The position numbers and the translations under genes are program-made. DNA of 64,000 bases from Thiotrichaceae bacterium UBA7357 (GTDB lineage Bacteria > Pseudomonadota > Gammaproteobacteria > Eutrophobiales > Eutrophobiaceae), in the NCBI GenBank assembly GCA_002470825.1, contig DKOR01000018.1, positions 28,246 through 92,245 of the forward strand, in the 5' to 3' direction. Position 1 is the first letter of the stretch, and each line of letters starts with the position of its first letter. Below, piece by piece: positions 55,997 to 64,000 of this stretch. The notes beneath the pieces were generated by a model, which was given only the letters and a program-made list of their open reading frames with translations, ran no database searches and was not told the origin of the DNA.

Positions 55997-56089
55997 GTGG
56001 CTAATCATTTGTGCTGGATGCCTAGCTTAATATTAACTTAACAGATACATCTTGCTGAAGTCATAGCAGGATTTTAGGAATTACCCTTC

Positions 56090-57760
56090 ATGAGTGAAAG
56101 TTTTGCGGAGTTATTTGAACAAAGTCAAATAGAATCAAAGATGCGTCCTGGCGCGATAATTAGTGCTGTAGTAGTAGGAGTCAATAGCGATAGCATCATA
56201 GTCAATGCTGGTCTCAAATCCGAAGGAATTATACCAATAGATCAATTTTTTGATGAGAATGGTGATCTCGAAGTGGATCTTGGTGATGCAGTTGATGTTG
56301 CATTAGACTCTATTGAAGATGGTTATGGTGTTACGCGCCTCTCACGTGAGAAAGCAAAGCGTAAGATTGCTTGGACATTACTTGAAAAAGCACATGAAGA
56401 TAATGCAACCATCATTGGTATTATTACTGAGCGAGTGAAAGGGGGTTTCACGGTTGATGTTGATAAAGTTCGTGCCTTTTTACCTGGTTCATTGGTTGAT
56501 GTTAGACCTGTTCGTGACACTTCTTATCTAGAAGGTAAACCACTTGAATTCAAGGTTATAAAAATTGATCAAAAACGTAATAATGTGGTTGTTTCTCGTC
56601 GAGCTGTGGTTGAAACCGAAAGTAGTGTTGAACGTGATGAACTACTGGCATCATTGAAAGAAGGTGCTTTGGTTAAAGGTGTAGTTAAAAATCTTACCGA
56701 TTATGGTGCATTTCTTGATTTAGGCGGTATTGATGGGCTACTACACATCACTGATATGGCTTGGAAGCGTGTTAAGAATCCAAGCGAAATTGTGAATATT
56801 GGTGATGAAATAAATGTTAAAGTTTTAAAATATGACCGTGAGAAAAATCGTGTATCACTTGGTTTGAAGCAAATGGGCGAAGATCCGTGGTTAGATTTGA
56901 CGCGCCGTTACCCAGAAGGTGCTCGGTTACATGGTAAAGTCACAAACCTAGCAGATTATGGTTGTTTTGTTGAACTGGAAGAGGGTGTTGAAGGTTTAGT
57001 TCATGTCTCAGAAATGGATTGGACTAATAAAAATGTGCACCCATCAAAACTAGTGCATATAGGTGAAGAGTGTGATGTCATCATCCTCGATATAGATCAG
57101 GAGCGTCGACGTATTTCTCTTGGTATGAAACAATGTCAATCAAATCCGTGGGAAGAGTTTGCAGCAACACATAACAAAGGCGATCATGTTGTTGGTGTTA
57201 TCAAATCAATAACTGACTTTGGAATTTTCATTGGACTTGATGGTGGTATAGATGGCTTAGTTCACTTATCAGACGTCACATGGGCTGAGAATGCCGATGA
57301 ATCAATTCGTAACTTTAGCAAAGGTGAGGAAGTTGAGACTGTGGTACTGGCTGTTGATGCTGAAAGAGAGCGAATTTCTCTCGGTGTGAAGCAATTGGAA
57401 AAAGATCCGTTTTCAAACTTTGTTGCTGAAAATCCAAAAGGTACAATCGTCAAAGGTATTGTAAAAGATGTTGACGTTAAGTATGTCAACATTACTTTGA
57501 GTGATGGCGTTGAGGGAACAATGAAGGCGAGTGAGATTTCTCTTGAAAAAGTTATAGATGATGCACGATCTATAATTAAGGAAGGTGAAGAGCTGGAAGT
57601 AAAAATCACAGCAGTTGATCGAAAAAAGCGTACAATTAATCTCTCAATTAAGGCAAAAGATTCAGATGATGAGCAGGCGACAGTTAATGATTATGCTCCT
57701 GAATCAGGTGGTGGTACTAAATTAGGTGACCTCTTGAAAGAACATCTAGATAATAATTAA
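56090..57760 (+). CDS. rpsA: 30S ribosomal protein S1
   Basis: S1 binds mRNA to the small subunit. The 556-residue protein has six S1/OB repeats, for example GALVKGVVKNLTDYGAFLDL, LHGKVTNLADYGCFVELEEG and HVVGVIKSITDFGIFIGLDG; each ends in a RxRISLGxKQ-like stretch. It is full length. cmk before and ihfB 110 bp after are the usual gammaproteobacterial neighbours. Confidence 0.97.
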   Translation: MSESFAELFEQSQIESKMRPGAIISAVVVGVNSDSIIVNAGLKSEGIIPIDQFFDENGDLEVDLGDAVDVALDSIEDGYGVTRLSREKAKRKIAWTLLEKAHEDNATIIGIITERVKGGFTVDVDKVRAFLPGSLVDVRPVRDTSYLEGKPLEFKVIKIDQKRNNVVVSRRAVVETESSVERDELLASLKEGALVKGVVKNLTDYGAFLDLGGIDGLLHITDMAWKRVKNPSEIVNIGDEINVKVLKYDREKNRVSLGLKQMGEDPWLDLTRRYPEGARLHGKVTNLADYGCFVELEEGVEGLVHVSEMDWTNKNVHPSKLVHIGEECDVIILDIDQERRRISLGMKQCQSNPWEEFAATHNKGDHVVGVIKSITDFGIFIGLDGGIDGLVHLSDVTWAENADESIRNFSKGEEVETVVLAVDAERERISLGVKQLEKDPFSNFVAENPKGTIVKGIVKDVDVKYVNITLSDGVEGTMKASEISLEKVIDDARSIIKEGEELEVKITAVDRKKRTINLSIKAKDSDDEQATVNDYAPESGGGTKLGDLLKEHLDNN

Positions 57761-57870
57761 AAATTACTGGTACAAAAGACTCAACTTCTGATAAGATTTA
57801 AGAAGAATAACAATAGCTTGGGCGTGTTTTAAATAAGGATTAAACATACGGTAAGCCAGAAGGTGGATGC

Positions 57871-58170
57871 ATGACAAAATCAGAGCTCATCGAAGTACTA
57901 GCAAAGCGAGAATTTCAACTGGCTTATAAGGACGTTGAACTGGCGGTTAAAACGATGCTTGAATATATGTCTTCTACACTTTCTACCGGAGAGCGTATTG
58001 AAATTCGTGGGTTTGGAAGTTTCTCATTACATTATCGTCCACCACGAGTTGGGCGTAATCCTAAAACAGGAGATCCTGTCTCATTACCGGCTAAACATGT
58101 CCCTCATTTCAAGCCAGGTAAACAAATGCGTGAAAGGGTAAATAGTTGCAATAGTCCCATTATTGATTAA
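57871..58170 (+). CDS. ihfB: Integration host factor subunit beta
   Basis: IhfB pairs with IhfA to bend DNA. The 99-residue protein starts MTKSELIEVLAKRE and has the DNA-binding arm RGFGSFSLHYRPPRVGRNPK with the tip proline in RNPKTG. AAGGTGG lies before the ATG. It stands after rpsA as in most gammaproteobacteria. Confidence 0.96.
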   Translation: MTKSELIEVLAKREFQLAYKDVELAVKTMLEYMSSTLSTGERIEIRGFGSFSLHYRPPRVGRNPKTGDPVSLPAKHVPHFKPGKQMRERVNSCNSPIID

Positions 58171-58362
58171 TTACCATTCTAATTTTTATCGACCTATCCG
58201 AGAGCAATAGTTTCTTGTATTTTTCTAACAGCCTGCTAGATGTTTATTATCGACTACATATTTTTTGATCAATTGACAATCTGATTACGTGTTATAAGTA
58301 TTGTCATAGTCTATTGCGTATGACCTTATTGTATTAAACTATATTATATTGATGGAGGTGAC

Positions 58363-58650
58363 ATGTCTCGTATTGCCAAGTTGATTCTTGTTTTTATTAT
58401 TTTGATGATTGGATTAACCTTCCATTTGAAAAACAATGAATTAATTGAGTTAAATTATTATATCGATGTAATTGATATACCAGTGTCATGGTTAGTCGTT
58501 ATCGTGTTGATTATAGGTTCATTATTGGGACTGTTGGCCAGCTTACCTATTATTATCATGTTGAAGCGAGATAAGATGATACTTGAAAAACAAATTAAAA
58601 ATAGTGAAAAAGAAATTAATAATCTTCGAGTTATGCCGATAAAGGACTAA
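58363..58650 (+). CDS. lapA: LPS assembly protein A (LapA)
   Basis: LapA (YciS) is a small inner-membrane partner of LapB. The 95-residue protein has helices at about 4-21 and 43-68, then a coiled-coil tail (LKRDKMILEKQIKNSEKEIN). GGAGGTGAC gives a strong ribosome site. lapB starts 2 bp after its stop. Confidence 0.9.
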   Translation: MSRIAKLILVFIILMIGLTFHLKNNELIELNYYIDVIDIPVSWLVVIVLIIGSLLGLLASLPIIIMLKRDKMILEKQIKNSEKEINNLRVMPIKD

Positions 58651-58652
58651 GA

Positions 58653-59822
58653 TTGATACCAAACGAAATTAATTTACTTTGGTTCTTACTACCAGTTGCC
58701 GCTTTGAGCGGATGGTTGATTGGTCAATGTAAAGTTAATCCAAAAGGTAGTCGTTCTTCAACTTTAATTGATCCCGAATACTTCAAGGGTTTGAACTATG
58801 TGTTAAATCAACAACCTGACAAGGCAATCGAAGTTTTTATTAGAATGCTTGAGGTGGATAGTGAAACTGTAGAAACCCATCTTGCTCTCGGAAACTTATT
58901 TCGTAGACGTGGAGAAGTCGATCGCGCTATTCGAATTCATCAAAATTTAATTGCTCGACCAAGCCTAGATAGAAAACAGCGTGCGTTTGCCTCACTTGAA
59001 CTAGGTATGGATTATATGAGTTCTGGTTTGCTAGATCGCGCTGAAACTTTGTTCCTTGAATTAGTCGAGTCTAATTTACATTTAAACCAAGCTTGCACCG
59101 AATTATTGGAGATATACCAACAAGAAAAAGATTGGGAAAATGCAATAAAGATTGCTAGAAAGCTTGAGACAATCTCGGGTGAGAAATTGAACTCTATTAT
59201 CGCTCAGTTTTATTGTGAGTGTGCTGATTCTGCTTTGGTTGATGGTAATATGCGTGTCGTTAAAGATAATGTTCGCCAAGCAATTAGTTCTTATCCAAAT
59301 TGCGTTCGTGCCAGTTTAATTGAAGCACAAATGTATCAGAGAATTGGTAAAGTAAAATTGGCGATAAAATCATATAAAAGTATTGAATCACAGGATAGTG
59401 ATTTTATTACAGAAATTATTGTTCCCTTATATGATTGTTACCGTGAATTAGATTGTATTGATGAATATATCGAGTACTTAAAGATGTTGGTCAATATTTA
59501 TGGAGGTATCAGTCCATTATTAATGTTGACAGAATTAATTGCTGAACGTGAAGGAAAAGATGCCGCAAAACGTTTTATATCAAATGAATTAAAAACTAAA
59601 CCTAGCATCAAAGGTGTTGATCGTATGGTCGAATATGTCATTTCAAAGTCTGAAGGTGAAATACATGATTATCTTAAAATAATAAAGATTCTAACAGCTA
59701 AGCTAATTGAAATAAGAGCGATGTATAAATGTAATAATTGCGGGTTTGATGCAAAACAACTGCATTGGTTATGTCTAAGTTGTAAGAATTGGGATACGGT
59801 AAAGCCCGTTTTGGAGTTGTAG
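58653..59822 (+). CDS. lapB: LPS assembly protein B (LapB/YciM)
   Basis: LapB controls LPS synthesis through FtsH-mediated LpxC turnover. The 389-residue protein has one N-terminal membrane helix (about 6-22), several TPR repeats (from about residue 45: LNYVLNQQPDKAIEVFIRML, LALGNLFRRRGEVDRAIRIH), and a C-terminal rubredoxin-like zinc site CNNCGFD...CLSCKNWD. The start is TTG at 58653 with AAAGGA 6 bases before. pyrF follows with no gap. Confidence 0.95.
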   Translation: MIPNEINLLWFLLPVAALSGWLIGQCKVNPKGSRSSTLIDPEYFKGLNYVLNQQPDKAIEVFIRMLEVDSETVETHLALGNLFRRRGEVDRAIRIHQNLIARPSLDRKQRAFASLELGMDYMSSGLLDRAETLFLELVESNLHLNQACTELLEIYQQEKDWENAIKIARKLETISGEKLNSIIAQFYCECADSALVDGNMRVVKDNVRQAISSYPNCVRASLIEAQMYQRIGKVKLAIKSYKSIESQDSDFITEIIVPLYDCYRELDCIDEYIEYLKMLVNIYGGISPLLMLTELIAEREGKDAAKRFISNELKTKPSIKGVDRMVEYVISKSEGEIHDYLKIIKILTAKLIEIRAMYKCNNCGFDAKQLHWLCLSCKNWDTVKPVLEL

Positions 59823-60524
59823 GTGAATAATACTCGTGTAGTAGTCTCGTTGGATCTTCCTAATAGGAAACAAGCGCTAGATCTTTGTCAAAAACTGGAT
59901 CCGATGGCGTGTAAACTAAAGATTGGTAAAGAACTTTTTACTCGTGAAGGACCTGTCTTGGTCGAACGTTTGATTGATATTGGATTTGATGTTTTTTTAG
60001 ATCTCAAATACCATGATATACCTAATACTGTGGCCAGTGCATGTCGTGTTGCTGCAGACCTAGGGGTCTGGATGCTTAATGTGCATGCATCTGGTGGTCG
60101 TCTAATGATGGAAACAGCATGTGAAGCACTCGACAAGAGTATACATAAACCATTATTGGTTGCCGTTACTGTTCTAACCAGTATGGTAGACAGTGATCTT
60201 AGAAAGATTGCCATATCTAATCCTGTTCATAAACAAGTAATGTTGTTAGCACAGATGACAAAATCATCTGGACTGGATGGTGTTGTTTGTTCAGCAAAAG
60301 AAGCAAAACATCTAAGCGCTGAGTTAGGTAAAGAATTTTGTTTGGTAACACCTGGTATTAGACCAGTTAATTCAAATAGTGATGATCAAAAAAGAATTAT
60401 GACACCAGCTGAAGCTATTATGGCTGGTAGCCATTATCTGATTATTGGTCGTCCGATCATCAAAGCAGATGATCCACTTGCTGCATTAAGCGCTATAAAT
60501 GATGAAATCAATTCAGTCGCTTAA
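59823..60524 (+). CDS. pyrF: Orotidine 5'-phosphate decarboxylase
   Basis: PyrF makes UMP from OMP. The 233-residue barrel has VVVSLDLPNRKQALDLCQKL at the start, the catalytic FLDLKYHDIPNTV (K and D), and VTPGIRPVNSNSDDQKRIMT plus GRPIIKADDPLAAL at the phosphate end. The start is GTG at 59823, directly after the lapB stop, as in many gammaproteobacteria. Confidence 0.95.
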   Translation: MNNTRVVVSLDLPNRKQALDLCQKLDPMACKLKIGKELFTREGPVLVERLIDIGFDVFLDLKYHDIPNTVASACRVAADLGVWMLNVHASGGRLMMETACEALDKSIHKPLLVAVTVLTSMVDSDLRKIAISNPVHKQVMLLAQMTKSSGLDGVVCSAKEAKHLSAELGKEFCLVTPGIRPVNSNSDDQKRIMTPAEAIMAGSHYLIIGRPIIKADDPLAALSAINDEINSVA

Positions 60525-60536
60525 TCTTTAAATTTC

Positions 60537-63500
60537 ATGACAGAGTCCGTTCGACAAAACTTATTATCACCAAAACTACCTGTGCCCGGGCAGTCAAGAA
60601 TAAATTGGTCGCGTCTATACGGTAGCGCACGTTCACTTGCTATTGCCAATATGGCAATGCAAACTCAAAAATTAATTGTTGTTGTTACTGCAGACATGAT
60701 AAGTGCAGTTAATCTTATCAATGAACTGAATATTTACATAAAAGAAAACAGCTTAGTTAAAATTATTACTTTCCCAGATTGGGAGACATTACCTTACGAC
60801 CTGTTTTCTCCTTATCAGGACATTATCTCAGAACGCTTACAGACATTATTTGATTTGCCAAATATAAAGCAAGGTATTGTAGTGGTGCCTATAACAACAG
60901 TTATGCATCGTTTATTACCAAGCGACTATTTATTTTCAAATAGTCTGGTTTTGGATGTGGGACAATTTATTAAACTTGATTCGTTTAGAAAACAGTTGAA
61001 TCAACAAGGTTACCGTTTTGTCGATCAAGTTACCGAACATGGTGAAGCATCAAAAAGGGGCTCTTTGCTTGATATATTTCCTATGGGGGCAATTAATCCA
61101 TTTCGTATTGATCTATTTGATGATGAAATTGATAGTATTCGTACTTTCGATATTGAAACGCAACGTTCGATTGATAAAGTTGAATCCATACGTATTTTAC
61201 CCGCTAGAGAAATTGCATTAGTTGATTCGGGGATAGCCCGTTTTCGTGCAAACTGGCGTGAGCGATTTGAAGGTAACCCGGGGAAATGCTCGGTTTATAA
61301 TGATGTCAGTCAATCTCTCGCTCCAGCAGGAATCGAGTACTATTTGCCGCTTTTTTATGAAGAGACAAGTATTCTGTTTGACTATATCGCAGATGATTCA
61401 ATCCTGGTTTTGGATGACGGTGTTAAAGCAGCAGCAGAAACATTTTGGGAAGACATTGAGGCACGTTATGAGCAAGAACGTTATGATCTTGAGAAGCCTA
61501 TACTACCGCCACGAGATATTTTTCTTAATACTAATGATCTTTATTCTGCGTTTAAACTTTACCCACAAGTACATATAGAAAATTTATCATCTGAATCTAA
61601 TTCTAATATTTTCGAATTCGATTCTGAACTACCAACTAACCTTTCAATAGATGCTCGGGCAGAAGAACCATTTATATTAGTTAGGCGTTTTCTAGGCGAG
61701 TTTGATGGGCGTGTTTTGATCGCGGCAGAAACTCAAGGTCGTCGCGAGACGATCATGGAGTTATTCAAACATATTGGGACACCAGATAAAGTAGAAAGCT
61801 GGGATAGTTTTCTTTACGGCAATGTGGAATTCGGGATTGCAATAATGCCAATAGAAAATGGCTTGATAATGCGTAATCCTAATCTTGCAATTATAACTGA
61901 AGCACAATTATTTAGTGAGCGTGTTGTGCAACGACGATTACGCAAACGTAAGCAGCAGGATGCAGAAGCAGTTGTTCGTAATCTAACAGAATTAAATTTA
62001 GGTGCGCCTATTGTACATGAAAACCATGGTGTCGGTCGTTATTGCGGATTGATTTCCATAGACACAGGTGGAATACCCAGTGAATTTATTCATCTTGAAT
62101 ATGCGGAAGGCGATAAGCTCTATGTTCCAGTTGCAGCATTAGAATTAATCTCACGTTATACCGGTGTCAATCCAGAACAGGCACCACTTCATAAACTAGG
62201 CAGTCCGCAATGGCAAAAAGCTAGGCGTAAAGCGGTTGAGAAGGTCTATGATGTTGCAGCAGAACTACTGGAATTACATGCACGACGTGCGTCAAGAAAA
62301 GGGCAATCTTATGAGTTCGACCAAGATGCTTATTTTGCATTTGTTCAAAAATTTCCGTTTGAAGAAACACCGGGTCAATATGACGCTATACAGGCTATGA
62401 TAGAAGATATGTGTAATGACAAGCCCATGGATAGACTCGTCTGTGGCGATGCAGGATTTGGTAAAACAGAAGTCGCAATGCGCGCCGCTTTTATTGCAGT
62501 TCAAAATGGAAAACAAGTTGCTTTGTTAGTGCCGACGACCTTATTAGCACAACAGCACTACCAGAACTTTTTAGATCGATTCTATGAATGGCCGGTAAGG
62601 GTAGAAATATTATCACGTTTTCGATTAAAGAAAGAACAAGATATTGCTTTAACGGTAATGGCAAATGGTAAAGCTGATATAGTTATCGGAACGCATAAAC
62701 TTTTACAGGATGACATCAATTTTAAAAATCTGGGATTAATTATTATTGATGAGGAACATCGGTTTGGAGTGCGACAAAAAGAAAAATTTAAATCACTACG
62801 AGCAGAAATTGATGTATTAACTTTAACTGCAACGCCAATACCTAGAACATTGAATATGGCACTGTCTGACTTACGAGAACTTTCTATTATAGCTACACCG
62901 CCAGCACGAAGACTTGCGGTTAAAACTTTCGTTCGAGAGCGCAGTGATACCTTATTAAAGGAAGCAATCTTGCGAGAAATTAAGCGTGGTGGACAAGTCT
63001 TCTATTTACATAATGAAGTAAAAACCATAGAGAAAGTAGCTGAAGAAATAGGTAAGCTTTTACCTGAAGCGCGAGTAGAGTTTGCTCATGGTCAAATGCG
63101 AGAAAAACAACTCGAGTCAGTGATGCTTGATTTCTATCATCGTAGGTTTAATGTTTTGGTATGTACCACTATTATCGAAACAGGTATCGATGTCCCATCG
63201 GCAAATACGATTATTATCAATCGAGCAGATAAATTTGGTCTAGCACAACTTTATCAATTACGTGGACGGGTAGGGCGTTCTCATCATCGTGCCTATGCCT
63301 ATCTCATTGTGCCACCACGCAAAGCTATGACTGTGGATGCAGTAAAGCGACTTGAAGCTATAGAAGCCTTGGAAGAATTAGGTGTTGGTTTTACTCTTGC
63401 AACACATGATCTTGAAATAAGAGGCGCTGGTGAAATATTAGGTGAAGGACAAAGTGGTCATATACAAGAGATAGGCTTTGGTCTCTATATGGAGCTATTA

Positions 63501-64000
63501 CACAGGGCGGTTAAAGCTATGAAAGAGGGTAAACAGCCTGAGCTAGATCGTCCGCTTGATCATGGAACTGAGATTGATTTACATATCCCTGCTTTGATTC
63601 CTGAAGATTTTATACCAGATGTACACATGCGTTTGATTATGTATAAACGGATCGCGAGTACTAAATTGAGTTCAGAATTAAACGAGTTGAAAGAGGAAAT
63701 AATCGATAGGTTTGGTTTATTACCAGATGCGGTCAAAAATTTATTTGAAGTTAGCAATCTCAAACAATTAGCGCGACCACTGGGAATTCGTAAAATTGAT
63801 GTAGGATTAAAGGGCGGTCGCATTTTCTTTCAACCAGATGCTAATATTGATTCAGTACGCATTATACAGTTAATTCAAACAGCTCCGAATATTTATAAAC
63901 TTGATGGACAGGATACACTTAGAATTAATAAAGAATTACCGGATGCTCAATCAAGGTTAGAAATATTAAAATATATTTTTAATGAAATAACACTAAACAT
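60537..64000 (+). CDS. mfd: Transcription-repair coupling factor Mfd (3' end beyond window)
   Basis: Mfd pushes stalled RNA polymerase off DNA and recruits UvrA. The frame stays open from ATG 60537 to the right edge, 1154 codons, close to the family's usual length of about 1150, so only a few residues are missing. N-terminal UvrB-like part LPGQSRINW-type PGQSRINWSRLYGSARSLAI, WETLPYDLFSPYQDI; RNAP-interacting region VHENHGVGRYCGL; translocase with Walker A GDAGFGKTEVA (about residue 637), IIDEEHRFGVRQKEKF, and LRGRVGRSHHRAYAYLI; C-terminal DLEIRGAGEILGEGQSGHI. Confidence 0.95.
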   Translation, partial: MTESVRQNLLSPKLPVPGQSRINWSRLYGSARSLAIANMAMQTQKLIVVVTADMISAVNLINELNIYIKENSLVKIITFPDWETLPYDLFSPYQDIISERLQTLFDLPNIKQGIVVVPITTVMHRLLPSDYLFSNSLVLDVGQFIKLDSFRKQLNQQGYRFVDQVTEHGEASKRGSLLDIFPMGAINPFRIDLFDDEIDSIRTFDIETQRSIDKVESIRILPAREIALVDSGIARFRANWRERFEGNPGKCSVYNDVSQSLAPAGIEYYLPLFYEETSILFDYIADDSILVLDDGVKAAAETFWEDIEARYEQERYDLEKPILPPRDIFLNTNDLYSAFKLYPQVHIENLSSESNSNIFEFDSELPTNLSIDARAEEPFILVRRFLGEFDGRVLIAAETQGRRETIMELFKHIGTPDKVESWDSFLYGNVEFGIAIMPIENGLIMRNPNLAIITEAQLFSERVVQRRLRKRKQQDAEAVVRNLTELNLGAPIVHENHGVGRYCGLISIDTGGIPSEFIHLEYAEGDKLYVPVAALELISRYTGVNPEQAPLHKLGSPQWQKARRKAVEKVYDVAAELLELHARRASRKGQSYEFDQDAYFAFVQKFPFEETPGQYDAIQAMIEDMCNDKPMDRLVCGDAGFGKTEVAMRAAFIAVQNGKQVALLVPTTLLAQQHYQNFLDRFYEWPVRVEILSRFRLKKEQDIALTVMANGKADIVIGTHKLLQDDINFKNLGLIIIDEEHRFGVRQKEKFKSLRAEIDVLTLTATPIPRTLNMALSDLRELSIIATPPARRLAVKTFVRERSDTLLKEAILREIKRGGQVFYLHNEVKTIEKVAEEIGKLLPEARVEFAHGQMREKQLESVMLDFYHRRFNVLVCTTIIETGIDVPSANTIIINRADKFGLAQLYQLRGRVGRSHHRAYAYLIVPPRKAMTVDAVKRLEAIEALEELGVGFTLATHDLEIRGAGEILGEGQSGHIQEIGFGLYMELLHRAVKAMKEGKQPELDRPLDHGTEIDLHIPALIPEDFIPDVHMRLIMYKRIASTKLSSELNELKEEIIDRFGLLPDAVKNLFEVSNLKQLARPLGIRKIDVGLKGGRIFFQPDANIDSVRIIQLIQTAPNIYKLDGQDTLRINKELPDAQSRLEILKYIFNEITLN

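Noticed and set aside
61018..61578. Two plus-strand ORFs within the right-end gene
   Set aside because: They are in another frame of mfd, whose continuous frame with helicase motifs explains the region.

Overview
The window is an AT-rich gammaproteobacterial chromosome segment. Two gene orders point to this class: pyrG-kdsA-eno-ftsB-ispD-ispF, and mtaD/mtnA-gyrA-pheA-hisC-tyrA-aroA-cmk-rpsA-ihfB-lapA-lapB-pyrF, an arrangement close to that of Pseudomonas. I cannot name a genus. What stands out is a compact set of methylotrophic serine-cycle genes: serine-glyoxylate aminotransferase, both malate thiokinase subunits, hydroxypyruvate/glyoxylate reductase and PEP carboxylase (3.5-11.5 kb). Formate-THF ligase (fhs) and enolase lie 15-20 kb away. 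The simplest reading is a C1-using organism that assimilates formaldehyde or formate through the serine cycle. No mcl, mtdA, fch, glyA, glycerate kinase or methanol dehydrogenase is in the window.

Layout. 0-0.6 kb: decayed remnants (TetR regulator, thioredoxin-like). 0.9-3.3 kb: dapB, then metZ behind a SAM-II-like riboswitch with its own sigma70-like promoter. 3.5-11.5 kb: the serine-cycle block, interrupted by an OhrR-type MarR regulator. 11.5-17.2 kb: small genes and decay, namely a frameshifted hypothetical gene, a cold-shock gene, a tiny Lys-rich protein, a DsbA-like isomerase, efpL, a DUF1499 protein, two adjacent pseudogenes and folK. 17.2-28.5 kb: a FolM-like reductase, DUF485/acetate symporter, tag, a predicted nucleotidyltransferase, asnS, an alanine/Na+ symporter, an MFS pump, ycgL and fhs. 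29-35 kb: pyrG to ispF and an Smr protein. 35-45 kb: purL, a secretin-like lipo/periplasmic protein with a DUF7931-like partner, purB, a Tas-like aldo/keto reductase, pyrC and rnt. 45-64 kb: mtaD, mtnA, gyrA, the aromatic amino-acid cluster, rpsA, ihfB, lapAB, pyrF and mfd (runs off the right edge).

How it fits together. Serine-cycle enzymes turn glyoxylate and C1 units into PEP and malyl-CoA. fhs and the pterin genes (folK, FolM-like) support folate-bound C1 carriers. mtaD, mtnA and the riboswitch-controlled metZ handle methionine/SAM recycling. serC, usual between gyrA and pheA, is absent at its place, which would fit an organism that makes serine from glycine plus C1 rather than from 3-phosphoglycerate (inference).

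I found no CRISPR array, insertion sequence, prophage, tRNA or rRNA. No clearly new multigene system is visible. The best candidates for a second look are the SAM-II-like leader with mutually exclusive hairpins, the redox regulator inside the serine-cycle block, the missing serC, and the coupled DUF7931/secretin-like pair.
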